Shown here piece by piece: positions 43,994-53,131 of a stretch of DNA of 64,000 nucleotides (position 1 is the first letter of the stretch; each line of letters starts with the position of its first letter). Location of the stretch: NCBI RefSeq assembly GCF_000024965.1, contig NC_013530.1, positions 1,364,001-1,428,000 on the forward strand. The letters run 5' to 3'. A program made the position numbers and the translations under genes. The notes beneath the pieces were generated by a model, which was given only the letters and a program-made list of their open reading frames with translations, had not been told where the DNA came from and ran no database searches. The DNA is from Xylanimonas cellulosilytica DSM 15894. GTDB lineage: Bacteria > Actinomycetota > Actinomycetes > Actinomycetales > Cellulomonadaceae.

Positions 43994-44925
43994 TGGTGCT
44001 GCGGACCCTCCCGGTCCCCGACGGGCTCGCCGGCGAGCGCGTCGACGCCGCGCTCGCCCGGATGCTGGGCTTCTCCCGCACGCAGGCCGCCGAGCTGGCC
44101 GCCGCGGGTGCCGTGCAGCTCGATGGGCGGGCGGTGGGCAAGTCCGACCGGCTCACCGCCGGATCGTGGCTCGAGGTCGACCTGCCCGACCCGGCGGCCC
44201 CCGTCGAGGTGACGCCGGAGCCGGTGCCCGGCATGGGCGTCGTCCACGAGGACGACGACGTCGTCGTGATCGACAAGCCGGTCGGCGTCGCCGCCCACCC
44301 CTCGCCCGGCTGGACGGGTCCCACCGTCGTCGGCGCCCTCGCGGCCGCGGGCTACCGCGTGTCGACGTCGGGGGCGGCGGAGCGGCAGGGGATCGTGCAC
44401 CGGCTCGACGTCGGCACCTCAGGGCTCATGGTCGTGGCCAAGAGCGAGGCCGCGTACACGGGGCTCAAGCGGGCCTTCAAGGAGCGGACGGTCGAGAAGG
44501 TGTACCACGCGCTCGCGCAGGGGCACCCGGAGCCGACGGTGGGCACCATCGACGCCCCGATCGGGCGGCACCCGTCCAACGACTGGCGGTTCGCCGTCGT
44601 CGCGGACGGCAAGCCGTCGGTGACGCACTACGAGGTCCTGGAGATGCTGCCCGCGGCGTCGCTGGTGGAGGTGCACCTCGAGACGGGGCGCACCCACCAG
44701 ATCCGCGTGCACTTCTCGGCCGTGCGGCACCCGCTCGTGGGCGACCTGACCTACGGGGCGGACCCCGTCCTGGCCACGCACACCGGGCTGACCCGCCAGT
44801 GGCTGCACGCGGTCCGGCTGGGGTTCGAGCACCCGCTGACGGGGGAGTGGGTCTCGGTCGAGTCGGCGTACCCGGACGACCTCGCCGCGGCGCTCGAGAC
44901 GGTCCGGGGTGCCTACGGTGGCTGA
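43993..44925 (+). CDS. rluD: RluD-family 23S rRNA pseudouridine synthase
   Basis: A 310-residue RluA-family enzyme. An N-terminal S4 RNA-binding domain (about 16-75) is followed by the synthase fold with [15 protein letters not shown], the catalytic Asp in [15 protein letters not shown], and the C-terminal [26 protein letters not shown]. The lspA-rluD pair is conserved in many bacteria. The exact target uridines cannot be read from sequence. Confidence 0.9.
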   Translation: MVLRTLPVPDGLAGERVDAALARMLGFSRTQAAELAAAGAVQLDGRAVGKSDRLTAGSWLEVDLPDPAAPVEVTPEPVPGMGVVHEDDDVVVIDKPVGVAAHPSPGWTGPTVVGALAAAGYRVSTSGAAERQGIVHRLDVGTSGLMVVAKSEAAYTGLKRAFKERTVEKVYHALAQGHPEPTVGTIDAPIGRHPSNDWRFAVVADGKPSVTHYEVLEMLPAASLVEVHLETGRTHQIRVHFSAVRHPLVGDLTYGADPVLATHTGLTRQWLHAVRLGFEHPLTGEWVSVESAYPDDLAAALETVRGAYGG

Positions 44926-45403
44926 CTTCCGCACGCTCCTCACGGTCGAGCGCGTCACGACGCCGGAGCAGCTCGCCGAGGCGTTCGCGGTCCGGACGGA
45001 CGTCTTCGTCGTCGAGCAGCAGGTGCCCGAGGAGCTGGAGCTCGACGACCTCGACCACGCGACCACGACGACGCACGTGCTCGCGCGCACCGGTGCCGGC
45101 GAGGTGGTCGGCACCGCCCGGCTGCTGACCGACCCCGAGCACCCGGGCGAGGTGCACGTCGGGCGCGTCGCCGTGCGGGCCACCGCCCGGGGGACGGGTG
45201 CGGGGGCGGCGCTGATGCGGGCGCTGGAGGAGGTCGCGCTCGCCGAGCACGCGGGGCCGGACGGGACCGTGCGGGTGCTGCTCTCTGCCCAGGTGCAGGC
45301 GATCGGGTTCTACGAGCGGCTCGGTTACGTGGTCCACGGGCCGGTCTACCTCGACGCGGGGATCGACCACCGGGACGCGGCCAAGGTGCTCCGGAGGACC
45401 TGA
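44909..45403 (+). CDS. GNAT-family N-acetyltransferase
   Basis: A 164-residue ElaA/YjcF-like acetyltransferase. The acetyl-CoA pocket is [25 protein letters not shown] and the C-terminal [33 protein letters not shown] is characteristic. The gene overlaps rluD by 17 bases; GTG at 44918 is an equally possible start. Substrate unknown. Confidence 0.85.
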   Translation: MPTVADFRTLLTVERVTTPEQLAEAFAVRTDVFVVEQQVPEELELDDLDHATTTTHVLARTGAGEVVGTARLLTDPEHPGEVHVGRVAVRATARGTGAGAALMRALEEVALAEHAGPDGTVRVLLSAQVQAIGFYERLGYVVHGPVYLDAGIDHRDAAKVLRRT

Positions 45404-45495
45404 ACGCCGAGTCCGAGCGGCCCTGCGGCGCCGTCGTCGGGTCGTCGCCGCGGCGGCGAGGGTCTGGTGTCGGTGGGCCGTGAAAGACTCGGCCC

Positions 45496-48400
45496 GTGCC
45501 TGCGACCGACGAGTTCGTCCACCTCCACGTCCACTCCGAGTTCTCTATGCTCGACGGCGCGGCGCGCATCGGCGAGCTCGTGGACGAGGTGGCGGCGCAG
45601 GGGCAGAAGGCCGTCGCGATCACCGACCACGGGTACCTCTTCGGGGCCTTCGAGTTCTGGAAGACGGCGACGAACAAGGGCGTCAAGCCGATTATCGGCG
45701 TCGAGGCCTACGTCACCCCGGGCACCAGCCGGTTCGACCAGAAGCGCCAGCTGTACGGCCAGCCGCTGCCCGACGGGCGCCCTGACCCCGACGACGTCTC
45801 GGCCCGCGGTGCGTACACCCACATGACGCTGTGGGCGCGGGACAACGTCGGCATGCACAACCTGTTCCGGGCGTCGTCGCTGGCCTCGCTCGAAGGGCAG
45901 ATGGGCAAGTGGCCGCGCATGGACCGCGACCTGCTCCAGCGCTACTCGCCGGGGCTGACGGCGACGACGGGCTGCCCGTCCGGGGAGATCCAGACCCGGC
46001 TGCGCCTGGGGCAGTGGGAGGAGGCGCTGCGCGCCGCGGGTGAGCTGCAGGACCTCTTCGGGCGCGAGCACTTCTACGTCGAGCTCATGGACCACGGGCT
46101 CGAGATCGAGACCCGGGTGACGAAGGACCTGCTGCGGCTCGCACAGGAGATCGGTGCCCCGATCGTCGCGACGAACGACCTGCACTACGTCAAGGAGGCC
46201 GACGCGACGAGCCAGGAGGCCCTGCTCGCGATCAACTCGGGCTCCACGCTCGACGACCCGAACCGCTTCAAGTTCGACGGCACCGGCTACTACGTGAAGT
46301 CGTCCGCCGAGATGGCGCGCCTGTTCCGCGAGCTGCCCGAGGCGATCTCCAACACGCTGCTCATCGCCGAGTCGTGCGAGGTCTCGTTCGACACCCAGGC
46401 GAACTACATGCCGCACTTCCCCGTGCCCGACGGGGAGGACGAGATCTCGTGGTTCGTCAAGGAGGTCGAGAACGGCCTGCGCCGCCGCTACCCGGACGGC
46501 ATCCCGGACGACGTGCGCACGCGCGCCGACTACGAGGTCGGCGTGATCATCCAGATGGGGTTCCCCGGCTACTTCCTCATCGTCGCCGACTTCATCAACT
46601 GGTCGAAGCGCAACGGCATCCGCGTCGGCCCTGGCCGTGGCTCCGCCGCCGGGTCGATGGTCGCCTACGCGATGGGCATCACCGAGCTGGACCCGATCCC
46701 GTACGACCTGCTGTTCGAGCGGTTCCTCAACCCCGAGCGCGTGTCCATGCCCGACGTCGACGTCGACTTCGACGAGCGCCGGCGCGGTGAGGCCATCCGG
46801 TACGTCACGGAGAAGTACGGCGACGACCGGGTGGCCCAGATCGTCACGTACGGCACGATCAAGGCCAAGCAGGCCATCAAGGACTCGGCCCGCCTGCTCG
46901 GCCAGCCGTTCGCGATGGGCGAGAAGCTCACCAAGGCGATGCCGCCCGCGGTGATGGGCAAGGACATCCCGCTGTCCGGCATCTTCGACCCGAAGCACCC
47001 GCGCTATGCGGAGGCGGCCGAGTTCCGCCAGGTGCACGACGTCGACCCGGAGGCGCAGCGCGTCGTCGAGCTCGCGCGCGGCATCGAGGGCCTGAAGCGG
47101 CAGTGGGGCGTCCACGCCGCCGGCGTCATCATGTCCAGCGAGCCGCTGATCGACATCATCCCGATCATGAAGCGCCCGCAGGACGGCGCCGTCATCACGC
47201 AGTTCGACTACCCGACGTCCGAGGGCCTCGGCCTGATCAAGATGGACTTCCTCGGGCTGCGCAACCTGACGATCCTCGACGACGCGCTCGAGAACATCGT
47301 GGGCAACGGCAAGGAGCCCGTCGAGATCGAGAAGGTCGGTCTCGACGACCCCACCACCTACGAGCTGCTGGCCCGCGGCGACACCCTCGGGGTGTTCCAG
47401 CTCGACGGCGGGCCCATGCGCGCGCTGCTGCGGCAGATGCGGCCGGACAACTTCGAGGACGTCTCCGCCGTCATCGCGCTGTACCGCCCAGGCCCCATGG
47501 GCATGAACTCGCACACGAACTACGCGCTGCGCAAGAACGGGCTCCAGCAGAACACCCCGATCCACCCCGAGCTGGCGGAACCGCTCGCGGAGGTGCTCGA
47601 CACCACCTACGGCCTGATCGTGTACCAGGAGCAGGTGCAGCGTGCCGCGCAGGTGCTGGCCGGCTACTCGCTCGGCCAGGCCGACCTGCTGCGCCGCGCG
47701 ATGGGCAAGAAGAAGAAGGAGATCCTCGACAAGGAGTTCGTCCCCTTCCAGGCGGGCATGCGCGAGCGCGGCTACTCCGACGCGGCCATCCAGGCCGTGT
47801 GGGACGTGCTGGTGCCGTTCGCCGGGTACGCGTTCAACAAGGCGCACTCCGCCGGGTACGGCCTCGTCTCGTACTGGACCGCGTACCTCAAGGCCAACTA
47901 CCCGGCCGAGTACATGGCGGCACTGCTCCAGTCCACGCGAGAGGACAAGGACAAGCTCGCCCTCTACCTCAACGAGTGCCGCCGCATGGGCATCACGGTG
48001 CTCCCGCCCGACGTCAACGTCTCCGCGGCCAAGTTCACCGCCGTCGGCAAGGACGTGCGGTTCGGCCTCTCCGGCGTGCGGAACGTCGGCGCCAACGTCG
48101 TCGACGCCATCGTGCGCACGCGCGAGGAGAAGGGCGCGTACACGTCCTTCACCGACTTCCTCGACAAGGTCCCGGCCGTGGTCTGCAACAAGCGGACCAT
48201 CGAGTCGCTCATCAAGGCCGGCGCGTTCGACTCGCTCGAAGCCTCGCGCCGCGCGCTGCTCGTGGTGCACGAGCAGGCCGTCGACTCCGTCATCACGGTC
48301 AAGCGCAAGGAGGCCGAGGGGCAGTTCGACCTGTTCGCGGGCTTCGGTGGTGACGACGACGACGCCGGGATGTCGTTCAGCGTCGACGTGCCCGACCTGC

Positions 48401-49041
48401 CCGACTGGGACAAGAAGCAGAAGCTCGCGTTCGAGCGCGAGATGCTCGGCCTCTACGTCTCCGACCACCCGCTGTCGGGCCTCGAGCACGTGCTCACCCG
48501 TGCCGCCGACACCTCGATCGCGACCCTGATGGGCGACGAGGGACGGCCGGAGAACTCGACCGTCACGGTGGCCGGCCTCATCACCAGCCTGCAGCGCAAG
48601 ATGTCGAAGAACGGCAACCCGTGGGCGGCCGTCACCGTCGAGGACCTCGAGGGCTCGGTCGAGGTGATGTTCTTCGGCGAGACGTACCTGGCGTACTCCA
48701 CGGCGCTCGCGGAGGACCAGGTGGTCGCCGTGCGCGGCCGGGTGCGGCGCCGCGACGACCAGCTCTCGCTGCAGGCCATGGAGGTCTCCCTGCCCGACAC
48801 CTCCGCCGTCGCCGACGCGCCCGTGCAGGTCTCCGTGCCGCACACGCGGTGCGTCGAACCGGTCATGGTCAAGCTGCGCGAGGTGCTCGGCGCCCACCCG
48901 GGGTCCGCGGAGGTGCACCTGACCGTCGTCGAGCCCGGGAAGCGGACGGTGATCCGTGCCGCCGACACGCTGCGGGTCGAGAAGTCCCCGGCCCTCTTCG
49001 GCGACCTCAAGGCACTCCTGGGACCCGCATGCCTCGGGTGA
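45496..49041 (+). CDS. dnaE: DNA polymerase III alpha subunit DnaE1
   Basis: Replicative polymerase of 1181 residues. The N-terminal PHP domain keeps its metal ligands (HLHVHSEFSMLDG, ITDHGYLFG), and in actinobacterial DnaE1 this domain is the proofreading exonuclease. The polymerase core has the catalytic aspartates in MPDVDVDFDERRRGEA, with GPGRGSAAGS and LIKMDFLGLRNLT. The helix-hairpin-helix, an OB-fold domain (VTVAGLITSLQRKMSKNGNPWAAVTVED) and a C-terminal region follow. The GTG at 45496 follows AAGACT by six bases and may be leaderless. A 13-base overlap joins it to the NUDIX gene. Confidence 0.97.
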   Translation: MPATDEFVHLHVHSEFSMLDGAARIGELVDEVAAQGQKAVAITDHGYLFGAFEFWKTATNKGVKPIIGVEAYVTPGTSRFDQKRQLYGQPLPDGRPDPDDVSARGAYTHMTLWARDNVGMHNLFRASSLASLEGQMGKWPRMDRDLLQRYSPGLTATTGCPSGEIQTRLRLGQWEEALRAAGELQDLFGREHFYVELMDHGLEIETRVTKDLLRLAQEIGAPIVATNDLHYVKEADATSQEALLAINSGSTLDDPNRFKFDGTGYYVKSSAEMARLFRELPEAISNTLLIAESCEVSFDTQANYMPHFPVPDGEDEISWFVKEVENGLRRRYPDGIPDDVRTRADYEVGVIIQMGFPGYFLIVADFINWSKRNGIRVGPGRGSAAGSMVAYAMGITELDPIPYDLLFERFLNPERVSMPDVDVDFDERRRGEAIRYVTEKYGDDRVAQIVTYGTIKAKQAIKDSARLLGQPFAMGEKLTKAMPPAVMGKDIPLSGIFDPKHPRYAEAAEFRQVHDVDPEAQRVVELARGIEGLKRQWGVHAAGVIMSSEPLIDIIPIMKRPQDGAVITQFDYPTSEGLGLIKMDFLGLRNLTILDDALENIVGNGKEPVEIEKVGLDDPTTYELLARGDTLGVFQLDGGPMRALLRQMRPDNFEDVSAVIALYRPGPMGMNSHTNYALRKNGLQQNTPIHPELAEPLAEVLDTTYGLIVYQEQVQRAAQVLAGYSLGQADLLRRAMGKKKKEILDKEFVPFQAGMRERGYSDAAIQAVWDVLVPFAGYAFNKAHSAGYGLVSYWTAYLKANYPAEYMAALLQSTREDKDKLALYLNECRRMGITVLPPDVNVSAAKFTAVGKDVRFGLSGVRNVGANVVDAIVRTREEKGAYTSFTDFLDKVPAVVCNKRTIESLIKAGAFDSLEASRRALLVVHEQAVDSVITVKRKEAEGQFDLFAGFGGDDDDAGMSFSVDVPDLPDWDKKQKLAFEREMLGLYVSDHPLSGLEHVLTRAADTSIATLMGDEGRPENSTVTVAGLITSLQRKMSKNGNPWAAVTVEDLEGSVEVMFFGETYLAYSTALAEDQVVAVRGRVRRRDDQLSLQAMEVSLPDTSAVADAPVQVSVPHTRCVEPVMVKLREVLGAHPGSAEVHLTVVEPGKRTVIRAADTLRVEKSPALFGDLKALLGPACLG

Positions 49042-49577
49042 CGCGCGCCCCCCGCCCGGTGGTCGAGCCTGTCGAGACCCCCTCGTGGACCGACGACCAC
49101 TCGGCCGACCACCGCTTCCGCGTCGTTCCCGCGGCCTACGTGCTCCTGTGCCGCCCGTCGCCCGACGGCAGACCCGACCAGGTGCTCCTGCAACTGCGCC
49201 AGGGCACCGATTTCATGGACGGCCACTGGGCCGCCGGCGCCGCGGGCCACGTCGAGGCGAACGAGTCGGTGGTCGACGCCGCCGTCCGGGAGGCCCGCGA
49301 AGAGCTGGGCGTGACGATCGCCCCCACCGACCTGCGCCCGATCACGACCATGCACCGGGGTCAGCCCGGCGGCCCGGCCCTCGAACAGCGCGTCGACGTC
49401 TTCTTCGCCGCCGACCGCTGGACCGGCGACCCGCACACGCAGGAGGCGGACAAGTCGGCCGACCTGCGCTGGTTCCCGCTCGACGCCCTGCCCGACCCCG
49501 TGGTCCCGCACGAGCTGCGCGTCCTGCGCGCGCTCGCCGCCGGCGACCCGCCCCGCCTGATGGTCGAGGGGTTCTGA
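49029..49577 (+). CDS. NUDIX hydrolase
   Basis: A 182-residue NUDIX protein. The Nudix box GHVEANESVVDAAVREAREELGV is complete (GX5EX7REUXEEXGU), so a nucleoside-diphosphate-X hydrolase is expected; the substrate is unknown. Residues 10-18 (VVEPVETPS) are encoded by a dispersed repeat-like sequence inserted in frame before the fold. The ATG at 49029 overlaps dnaE; GTG at 49038 is an alternative. Confidence 0.87.
   Translation: MPRVTRAPRPVVEPVETPSWTDDHSADHRFRVVPAAYVLLCRPSPDGRPDQVLLQLRQGTDFMDGHWAAGAAGHVEANESVVDAAVREAREELGVTIAPTDLRPITTMHRGQPGGPALEQRVDVFFAADRWTGDPHTQEADKSADLRWFPLDALPDPVVPHELRVLRALAAGDPPRLMVEGF
49058..49079 (+). repeat. Copy of a repeat recalled from other actinobacteria, inside the NUDIX gene
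   Basis: A 22-base sequence containing GGTCGAGCCTGTCGAGACC matches a short imperfect-palindromic element that I recognise as scattered through many Micrococcales genomes, where it often translates as VVEPVETP or similar. Only this one full copy was noticed in the window. Confidence 0.55.
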
Positions 49578-49584
49578 TGGCCTG

Positions 49585-49650
49585 CCTGAACGGAGCCGCC
49601 TGGTCATGCTTCGCCTGAACGGGGCCCTCTGGTCATGCTTCGCCTGAACC
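49585..49650 (+). repeat. 29-bp tandem repeat over the PPOX start codon
   Basis: Units of 29 bases begin at 49585 and 49614 with a few mismatches, and a partial third begins at 49643. The 20-mer TGGTCATGCTTCGCCTGAAC is exact at 49601-49620 and 49630-49649. The duplicated part carries the ATG and first four codons of the PPOX gene, leaving a decoy ATG at 49606. Confidence 0.85.
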
Positions 49651-50039
49651 CGGAACAGCTGGTGTTCGTCACCGAGCGCCACCTGGCGACGCTCACGACC
49701 CTGCGCGCCGACGGCTCCCCGCACGTCACGCCCGTCGCGTTCATGTGGGACGCGGCCAGCGGCACCGCGGTGATGACGACGGAGCGGTGGTCGGCGAAGG
49801 CGGTCAACGCCCGCCGCCGCGGACCCGATGGCGGACCGCCGCGCGCCGCGCTGTGCCAGGTCGACGGCGGACGATGGATGACGATCGAAGGCGTCATCGA
49901 GGTCGACGACGACCCGGCCGCGCTGGCCGACGCCGCCGCCCGCCACGCCCGGCGCTACCACGAGGTCGAGGCGGGCGACGAGCGGACGGTGCTCCGGCTC
50001 ACCGCCGACCGCGTGCTGGCCAGCGACTACATGGCCTGA
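49635..50039 (+). CDS. PPOX-class flavin/F420-dependent oxidoreductase-like protein
   Basis: A 134-residue split-barrel protein of the pyridoxamine-5'-phosphate-oxidase-like group (MLRLNPEQLVFVTERHLATLTTLRADGSPHVTPVAFMWD), which in actinobacteria often binds F420. TTERWSAKAVNARRRGPDG is the cofactor-phosphate region. Substrate unknown. The start lies in a duplicated sequence; the ATG at 49635 leads into the conserved fold, while the upstream copy at 49606 is frame-shifted by 29 bases. Confidence 0.85.
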   Translation: MLRLNPEQLVFVTERHLATLTTLRADGSPHVTPVAFMWDAASGTAVMTTERWSAKAVNARRRGPDGGPPRAALCQVDGGRWMTIEGVIEVDDDPAALADAAARHARRYHEVEAGDERTVLRLTADRVLASDYMA

Positions 50040-50116
50040 CGCGGGCGTCTCGACGGCAGGAGCGACTCCGGCGGCATTCACCCGGCCGGGGCGTATCAGC
50101 GGGCTGGTCCGCGGTG

Positions 50117-50178
50117 TCGGTATCGGTAAGGGCACCGCCGCCCGACGCACCGAGGAGAGCTCCCATGACCGATACCGA
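50117..50178 (+). promoter_or_regulatory. Inverted repeat flanking the metzincin-like gene's start
   Basis: TCGGTATCGGT (50117-50127) is perfectly complementary to ACCGATACCGA (50168-50178). The second arm is codons 2-5 of the gene and directly abuts the ATG (50165-50167), and the ribosome-binding site (GAGGAG, about 50152-50157) lies in the 40-base loop. If transcribed, folding could limit ribosome access; alternatively the repeats are two half-operators. Confidence 0.55.
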
Positions 50179-52528
50179 TGTCGACCTGGGCCTGGTCGCC
50201 GACGAGCTCGCCGCCGTCGACGGTATCCCTCTCGACCGACTCCCGATCCGGGTGCTTCCGCTGCGTCGCTACGCGAGCGGGACGTACGTCTGGAGCAAGG
50301 GCCTGCACCTGCCGATCGTCCCCGTCCGCGACCCGATCGCGCCCCGCGGGCTGACCCCGGTCCCCGACGGCCCGCAGCCAGGCCCGCTGCCGGGCCCGCT
50401 TCCCGGGCCGTTCCCTGTGCCGTCGCCCTTCCCCGTCCCGTTCCCGCTTCCGGGCGACCGCATCCCGTTCCCGGTCGTCCCGCGCGTCCCCGTCCTCCCG
50501 ATCGTCTTCCTGCTGCGCGAGGAGCTGCGGATCGACGTCGACGGTTCGTTCCCGCAGATGACCGTCAGCGGAACCTCGATCAGCCTCCTGCGCACACCGC
50601 GCACCTGGATCGCCCGCGTCGAGCGTGTCGCCACACCGGGGGTGCCCTGGGTCTACGAGGGCGAGATCTGGTACACGGACGCCTACGGCGCCGGCGAGTT
50701 CCCCTACACGCGGGCGCACGTCGCCGTCGTGCCGCCGGACATCCTCGGCCGGGGCGGGGTCGCAACCCTCACCCTGACGGCCCCGAACGGGGCGTCGTCC
50801 GTGCGGACCTACCCCTTCTCCACGCGGTCGTACCACCCGGTGGCCGTGGAGTTCGACTCGACGAGCGACGCGGAGCCGATCACGCAGATCGCGACGCACG
50901 CTCACCCGAACCGCCCGCCGACGCTGGCCGGCGAGACGTTGTCGATCGACACCGTGTTCCGTCGCGCCGGGTTCGACGTGAGCCACAGCCCGGGCGGCGC
51001 CGTGCCGCTGAGCGGGGCCGGGGCCAACGGCACCTGGTCGGACGCCGAGATGCACGACGCCATGCAGACGTACTGGTCCCGCTTCGCGAACGCCCCCCAG
51101 TGGGCGTTGTGGACGTTCTGGGCGCGGCTGCACGACCGGGGCACGAGTCTCGGCGGCATCATGTTCGACGACATCGGACCGAACCACCGCCAGGGCACGG
51201 CGATCTTCACGGGGTCGTTCATCCGCACGGTCCCGGCGGGAGACACCGCCCCCGACGCCTGGGACCGGCGGATGCGGTTCTGGACGGCCGTGCACGAGAT
51301 GGGCCATGCGTTCAACCTGGCGCACTCCTGGCAGAAGGACCTGCAGGGGTTCGGCTCGTCGTGGATCCCGCTGACCAACGACACCGAGGCCCGGTCGTTC
51401 ATGAACTACCCCTACAACGTGTCAGGCGGGCAGGCCGCGTTCTTCGCCGACTTCGGGTTCCGGTTCACGGACGAGGAGCTGGTGTTCCTGCGGCACGCCC
51501 CGGCACGGTTCGTCCAGCAGGGGAACGCCGACTGGTTCGACCACCACAACCTCGAGCAGGTGACCGCGGTGCTCCCGCCGGACGACCTGCGGCTCGAGGT
51601 CCGCGCCAACCGCGAGCACGCCCAGTTCGAGTTCCTGGAGCCCGTCGTCCTGGAGCTCAAGGTCACCAACGCGAGCCCGGAGCCGAAGCTGGTCCGCGCA
51701 GATCTTCTCGACCCGCAGCACGTGCTGACCATCCTCCACAAGGAGGGCGCCGCGCCGCGGCAGTGGGTTCCGTACGCACGCAGCTGCACGCAGGCCGAGG
51801 CCGTGGTGCTCATGCCGGGGGAGTCGGTGTACGCGCCGCTGCCCGCCTTTGCGGGTCTCAACGGCTGGGACGTCAGCGAGCCCGGGACCTACTCGGTGGT
51901 GTGCGTCGTCGAGATCGACGGCGTGCCCGTCGTCTCGCAGCCCTTCACGCTGCGGGTGGCCCCTCCGCGCACGGTCGACGCGGAGCGGCTCGCCACCGAC
52001 GTCCTCACCGACCGGGTCGGCAGGGCCCTGTCGTTCGGGGGCACCGCCCTGGACGAGGATGCGAACGACGTGCTGCGGCAGGCCGTCGAGACGCTGCCGG
52101 GGTCCCGGGTCGCGATCCACGCCGCGGCCGCGCTCGCGCTGCCGCTCGCCCGGGAGTTCAAGCAGCTCGACCTCCCGGAGGGTGGCGACGACGTGGTGTC
52201 GGCGGCGCAGGCGGGCGGCAGTCTCACCGCGCGCGGGCCCGACGTCGACGCCGCTCTCGCGATCGCCGACCGTGCGCTCTCCACAGACGCCGCCGCGGAG
52301 ACCTTGGGCCATATCGGCGCCCGGACCTTCGTCGAGTCGTTCGCCGAGAACCTCGCCGAGGCAGGCGCTGCCGAGGCCGCGTCGTCGGTCCAGGGCGACC
52401 TGCTCGAGACGTTCCGGCACCGTGGTGTGAAGGCGAGCGTGGTCGAGGAGGTCGCCGCGAAGGCGGCATCGCTCGGTAAGCGTGCCCGTCGGCGAACGGC
52501 CAGGGGCGACGGACGGAAGCGGCCGTGA
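50165..52528 (+). CDS. Uncharacterised metzincin-like zinc metallopeptidase
   Basis: A 787-residue protein of no family I can name. It has no signal peptide or membrane helix. A proline-rich linker (PGPLPGPLPGPFPVPSPFPVPFPLPG) lies at about 75-105. The zinc site is H377-E-M-G-H381-A-F-N-L-A-H387, the metzincin pattern HExxHxxGxxH with Asn in place of Gly, and a Met-turn candidate SFMNYP has Met413, 26 residues beyond. A beta-rich segment (about 490-600, ending VSQPFTLRVAPP) and a helical, alanine-rich C-terminus follow. GAGGAG precedes the ATG. The stop overlaps a 97-residue partner gene. The intact site suggests activity; substrate, location and role are unknown. Confidence 0.75.
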   Translation: MTDTDVDLGLVADELAAVDGIPLDRLPIRVLPLRRYASGTYVWSKGLHLPIVPVRDPIAPRGLTPVPDGPQPGPLPGPLPGPFPVPSPFPVPFPLPGDRIPFPVVPRVPVLPIVFLLREELRIDVDGSFPQMTVSGTSISLLRTPRTWIARVERVATPGVPWVYEGEIWYTDAYGAGEFPYTRAHVAVVPPDILGRGGVATLTLTAPNGASSVRTYPFSTRSYHPVAVEFDSTSDAEPITQIATHAHPNRPPTLAGETLSIDTVFRRAGFDVSHSPGGAVPLSGAGANGTWSDAEMHDAMQTYWSRFANAPQWALWTFWARLHDRGTSLGGIMFDDIGPNHRQGTAIFTGSFIRTVPAGDTAPDAWDRRMRFWTAVHEMGHAFNLAHSWQKDLQGFGSSWIPLTNDTEARSFMNYPYNVSGGQAAFFADFGFRFTDEELVFLRHAPARFVQQGNADWFDHHNLEQVTAVLPPDDLRLEVRANREHAQFEFLEPVVLELKVTNASPEPKLVRADLLDPQHVLTILHKEGAAPRQWVPYARSCTQAEAVVLMPGESVYAPLPAFAGLNGWDVSEPGTYSVVCVVEIDGVPVVSQPFTLRVAPPRTVDAERLATDVLTDRVGRALSFGGTALDEDANDVLRQAVETLPGSRVAIHAAAALALPLAREFKQLDLPEGGDDVVSAAQAGGSLTARGPDVDAALAIADRALSTDAAAETLGHIGARTFVESFAENLAEAGAAEAASSVQGDLLETFRHRGVKASVVEEVAAKAASLGKRARRRTARGDGRKRP

Positions 52529-52818
52529 CGACCCTGCACGTGGAGCTCCAGGACGGCTTCACCGGCGAACCGGTCGTCGTCGAGGTGGACGGTGCCACGG
52601 TGGTGGAGGACAGTCCCCGGACGCGGGTACAGATCGGCCTGGCCCTCACCCTCGAGGTCGACGTGGAACCCGGCAGTCACGTCCTGACCGTGCGGCACCC
52701 GGGCGCCGCACCGTTCGTCGAGGCCGTCGACGTCGGCGCCGAGACGTGGGTCGGGGTGTCGGTGGCCGGTGGGGTCGTCACGGCGCGGGTCCAGCCCGCA
52801 CCGTTCTGGTACGCCTGA
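52525..52818 (+). CDS. Small beta-rich protein coupled to the metzincin-like gene
   Basis: A 97-residue protein ([30 protein letters not shown] ...) made of alternating short beta-type segments and no cysteines, like a small carboxypeptidase-regulatory or PEGA-type beta sandwich; this is a fold guess only. Its GTG overlaps the upstream stop (GTGA), implying translational coupling and perhaps a complex with the peptidase. No signal peptide. Confidence 0.65.
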   Translation: MTTLHVELQDGFTGEPVVVEVDGATVVEDSPRTRVQIGLALTLEVDVEPGSHVLTVRHPGAAPFVEAVDVGAETWVGVSVAGGVVTARVQPAPFWYA

Positions 52819-52854
52819 CGTCGTCACCCGCGGGCGAGCAGCGGCCGGCAGGGG

Positions 52855-53079
52855 TCAGGCCACGACCGCTGCCCGCTCGCCGCGGGGGTCCGCCACGGCG
52901 ACGACGTCACCACGTCCGAGCTGGCGCCCGCGCCGCGTCTCGACCTCGCCGTTGACGCTGACCTCGCCGTCGGCGATAAGGTCGCGGGCCTCGTTGCCCG
53001 AGTCGGCGAGGCCGGCGAGCTTGAGGAACTGGCCCAGGCGGATCATGTCGTCACGGATCGGGACGGCTTCGGGAGTCAT
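52855..53079 (-). CDS. S4-domain RNA-binding protein (YbcJ-like)
   Basis: A 74-residue stand-alone S4 domain: [50 protein letters not shown]. Family members bind structured RNA, possibly on ribosomes. Start uncertain: ATG at 53088 would add three residues. It diverges from hisD. Confidence 0.87.
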   Translation of the reverse strand: MTPEAVPIRDDMIRLGQFLKLAGLADSGNEARDLIADGEVSVNGEVETRRGRQLGRGDVVAVADPRGERAAVVA

Positions 53080-53118
53080 GGAAGGCATTTTCGCAGGCTC
53101 GGCGCCCGCCGCCCCACC

Positions 53119-53124
53119 TAGACT
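53119..53124 (+). promoter_or_regulatory. -10 hexamer TAGACT, leaderless hisD
   Basis: TAGACT ends seven bases before the hisD GTG; no ribosome-binding site. Confidence 0.6.
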
Positions 53125-53131
53125 GGCGCGC

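Noticed and set aside
45346-48918. Open frame of about 1190 codons on the minus strand opposite dnaE
   Set aside because: It is a by-product of high GC and codon bias; its translation is low-complexity (H, R, V, D, E repeats) and dnaE on the other strand is unambiguous.
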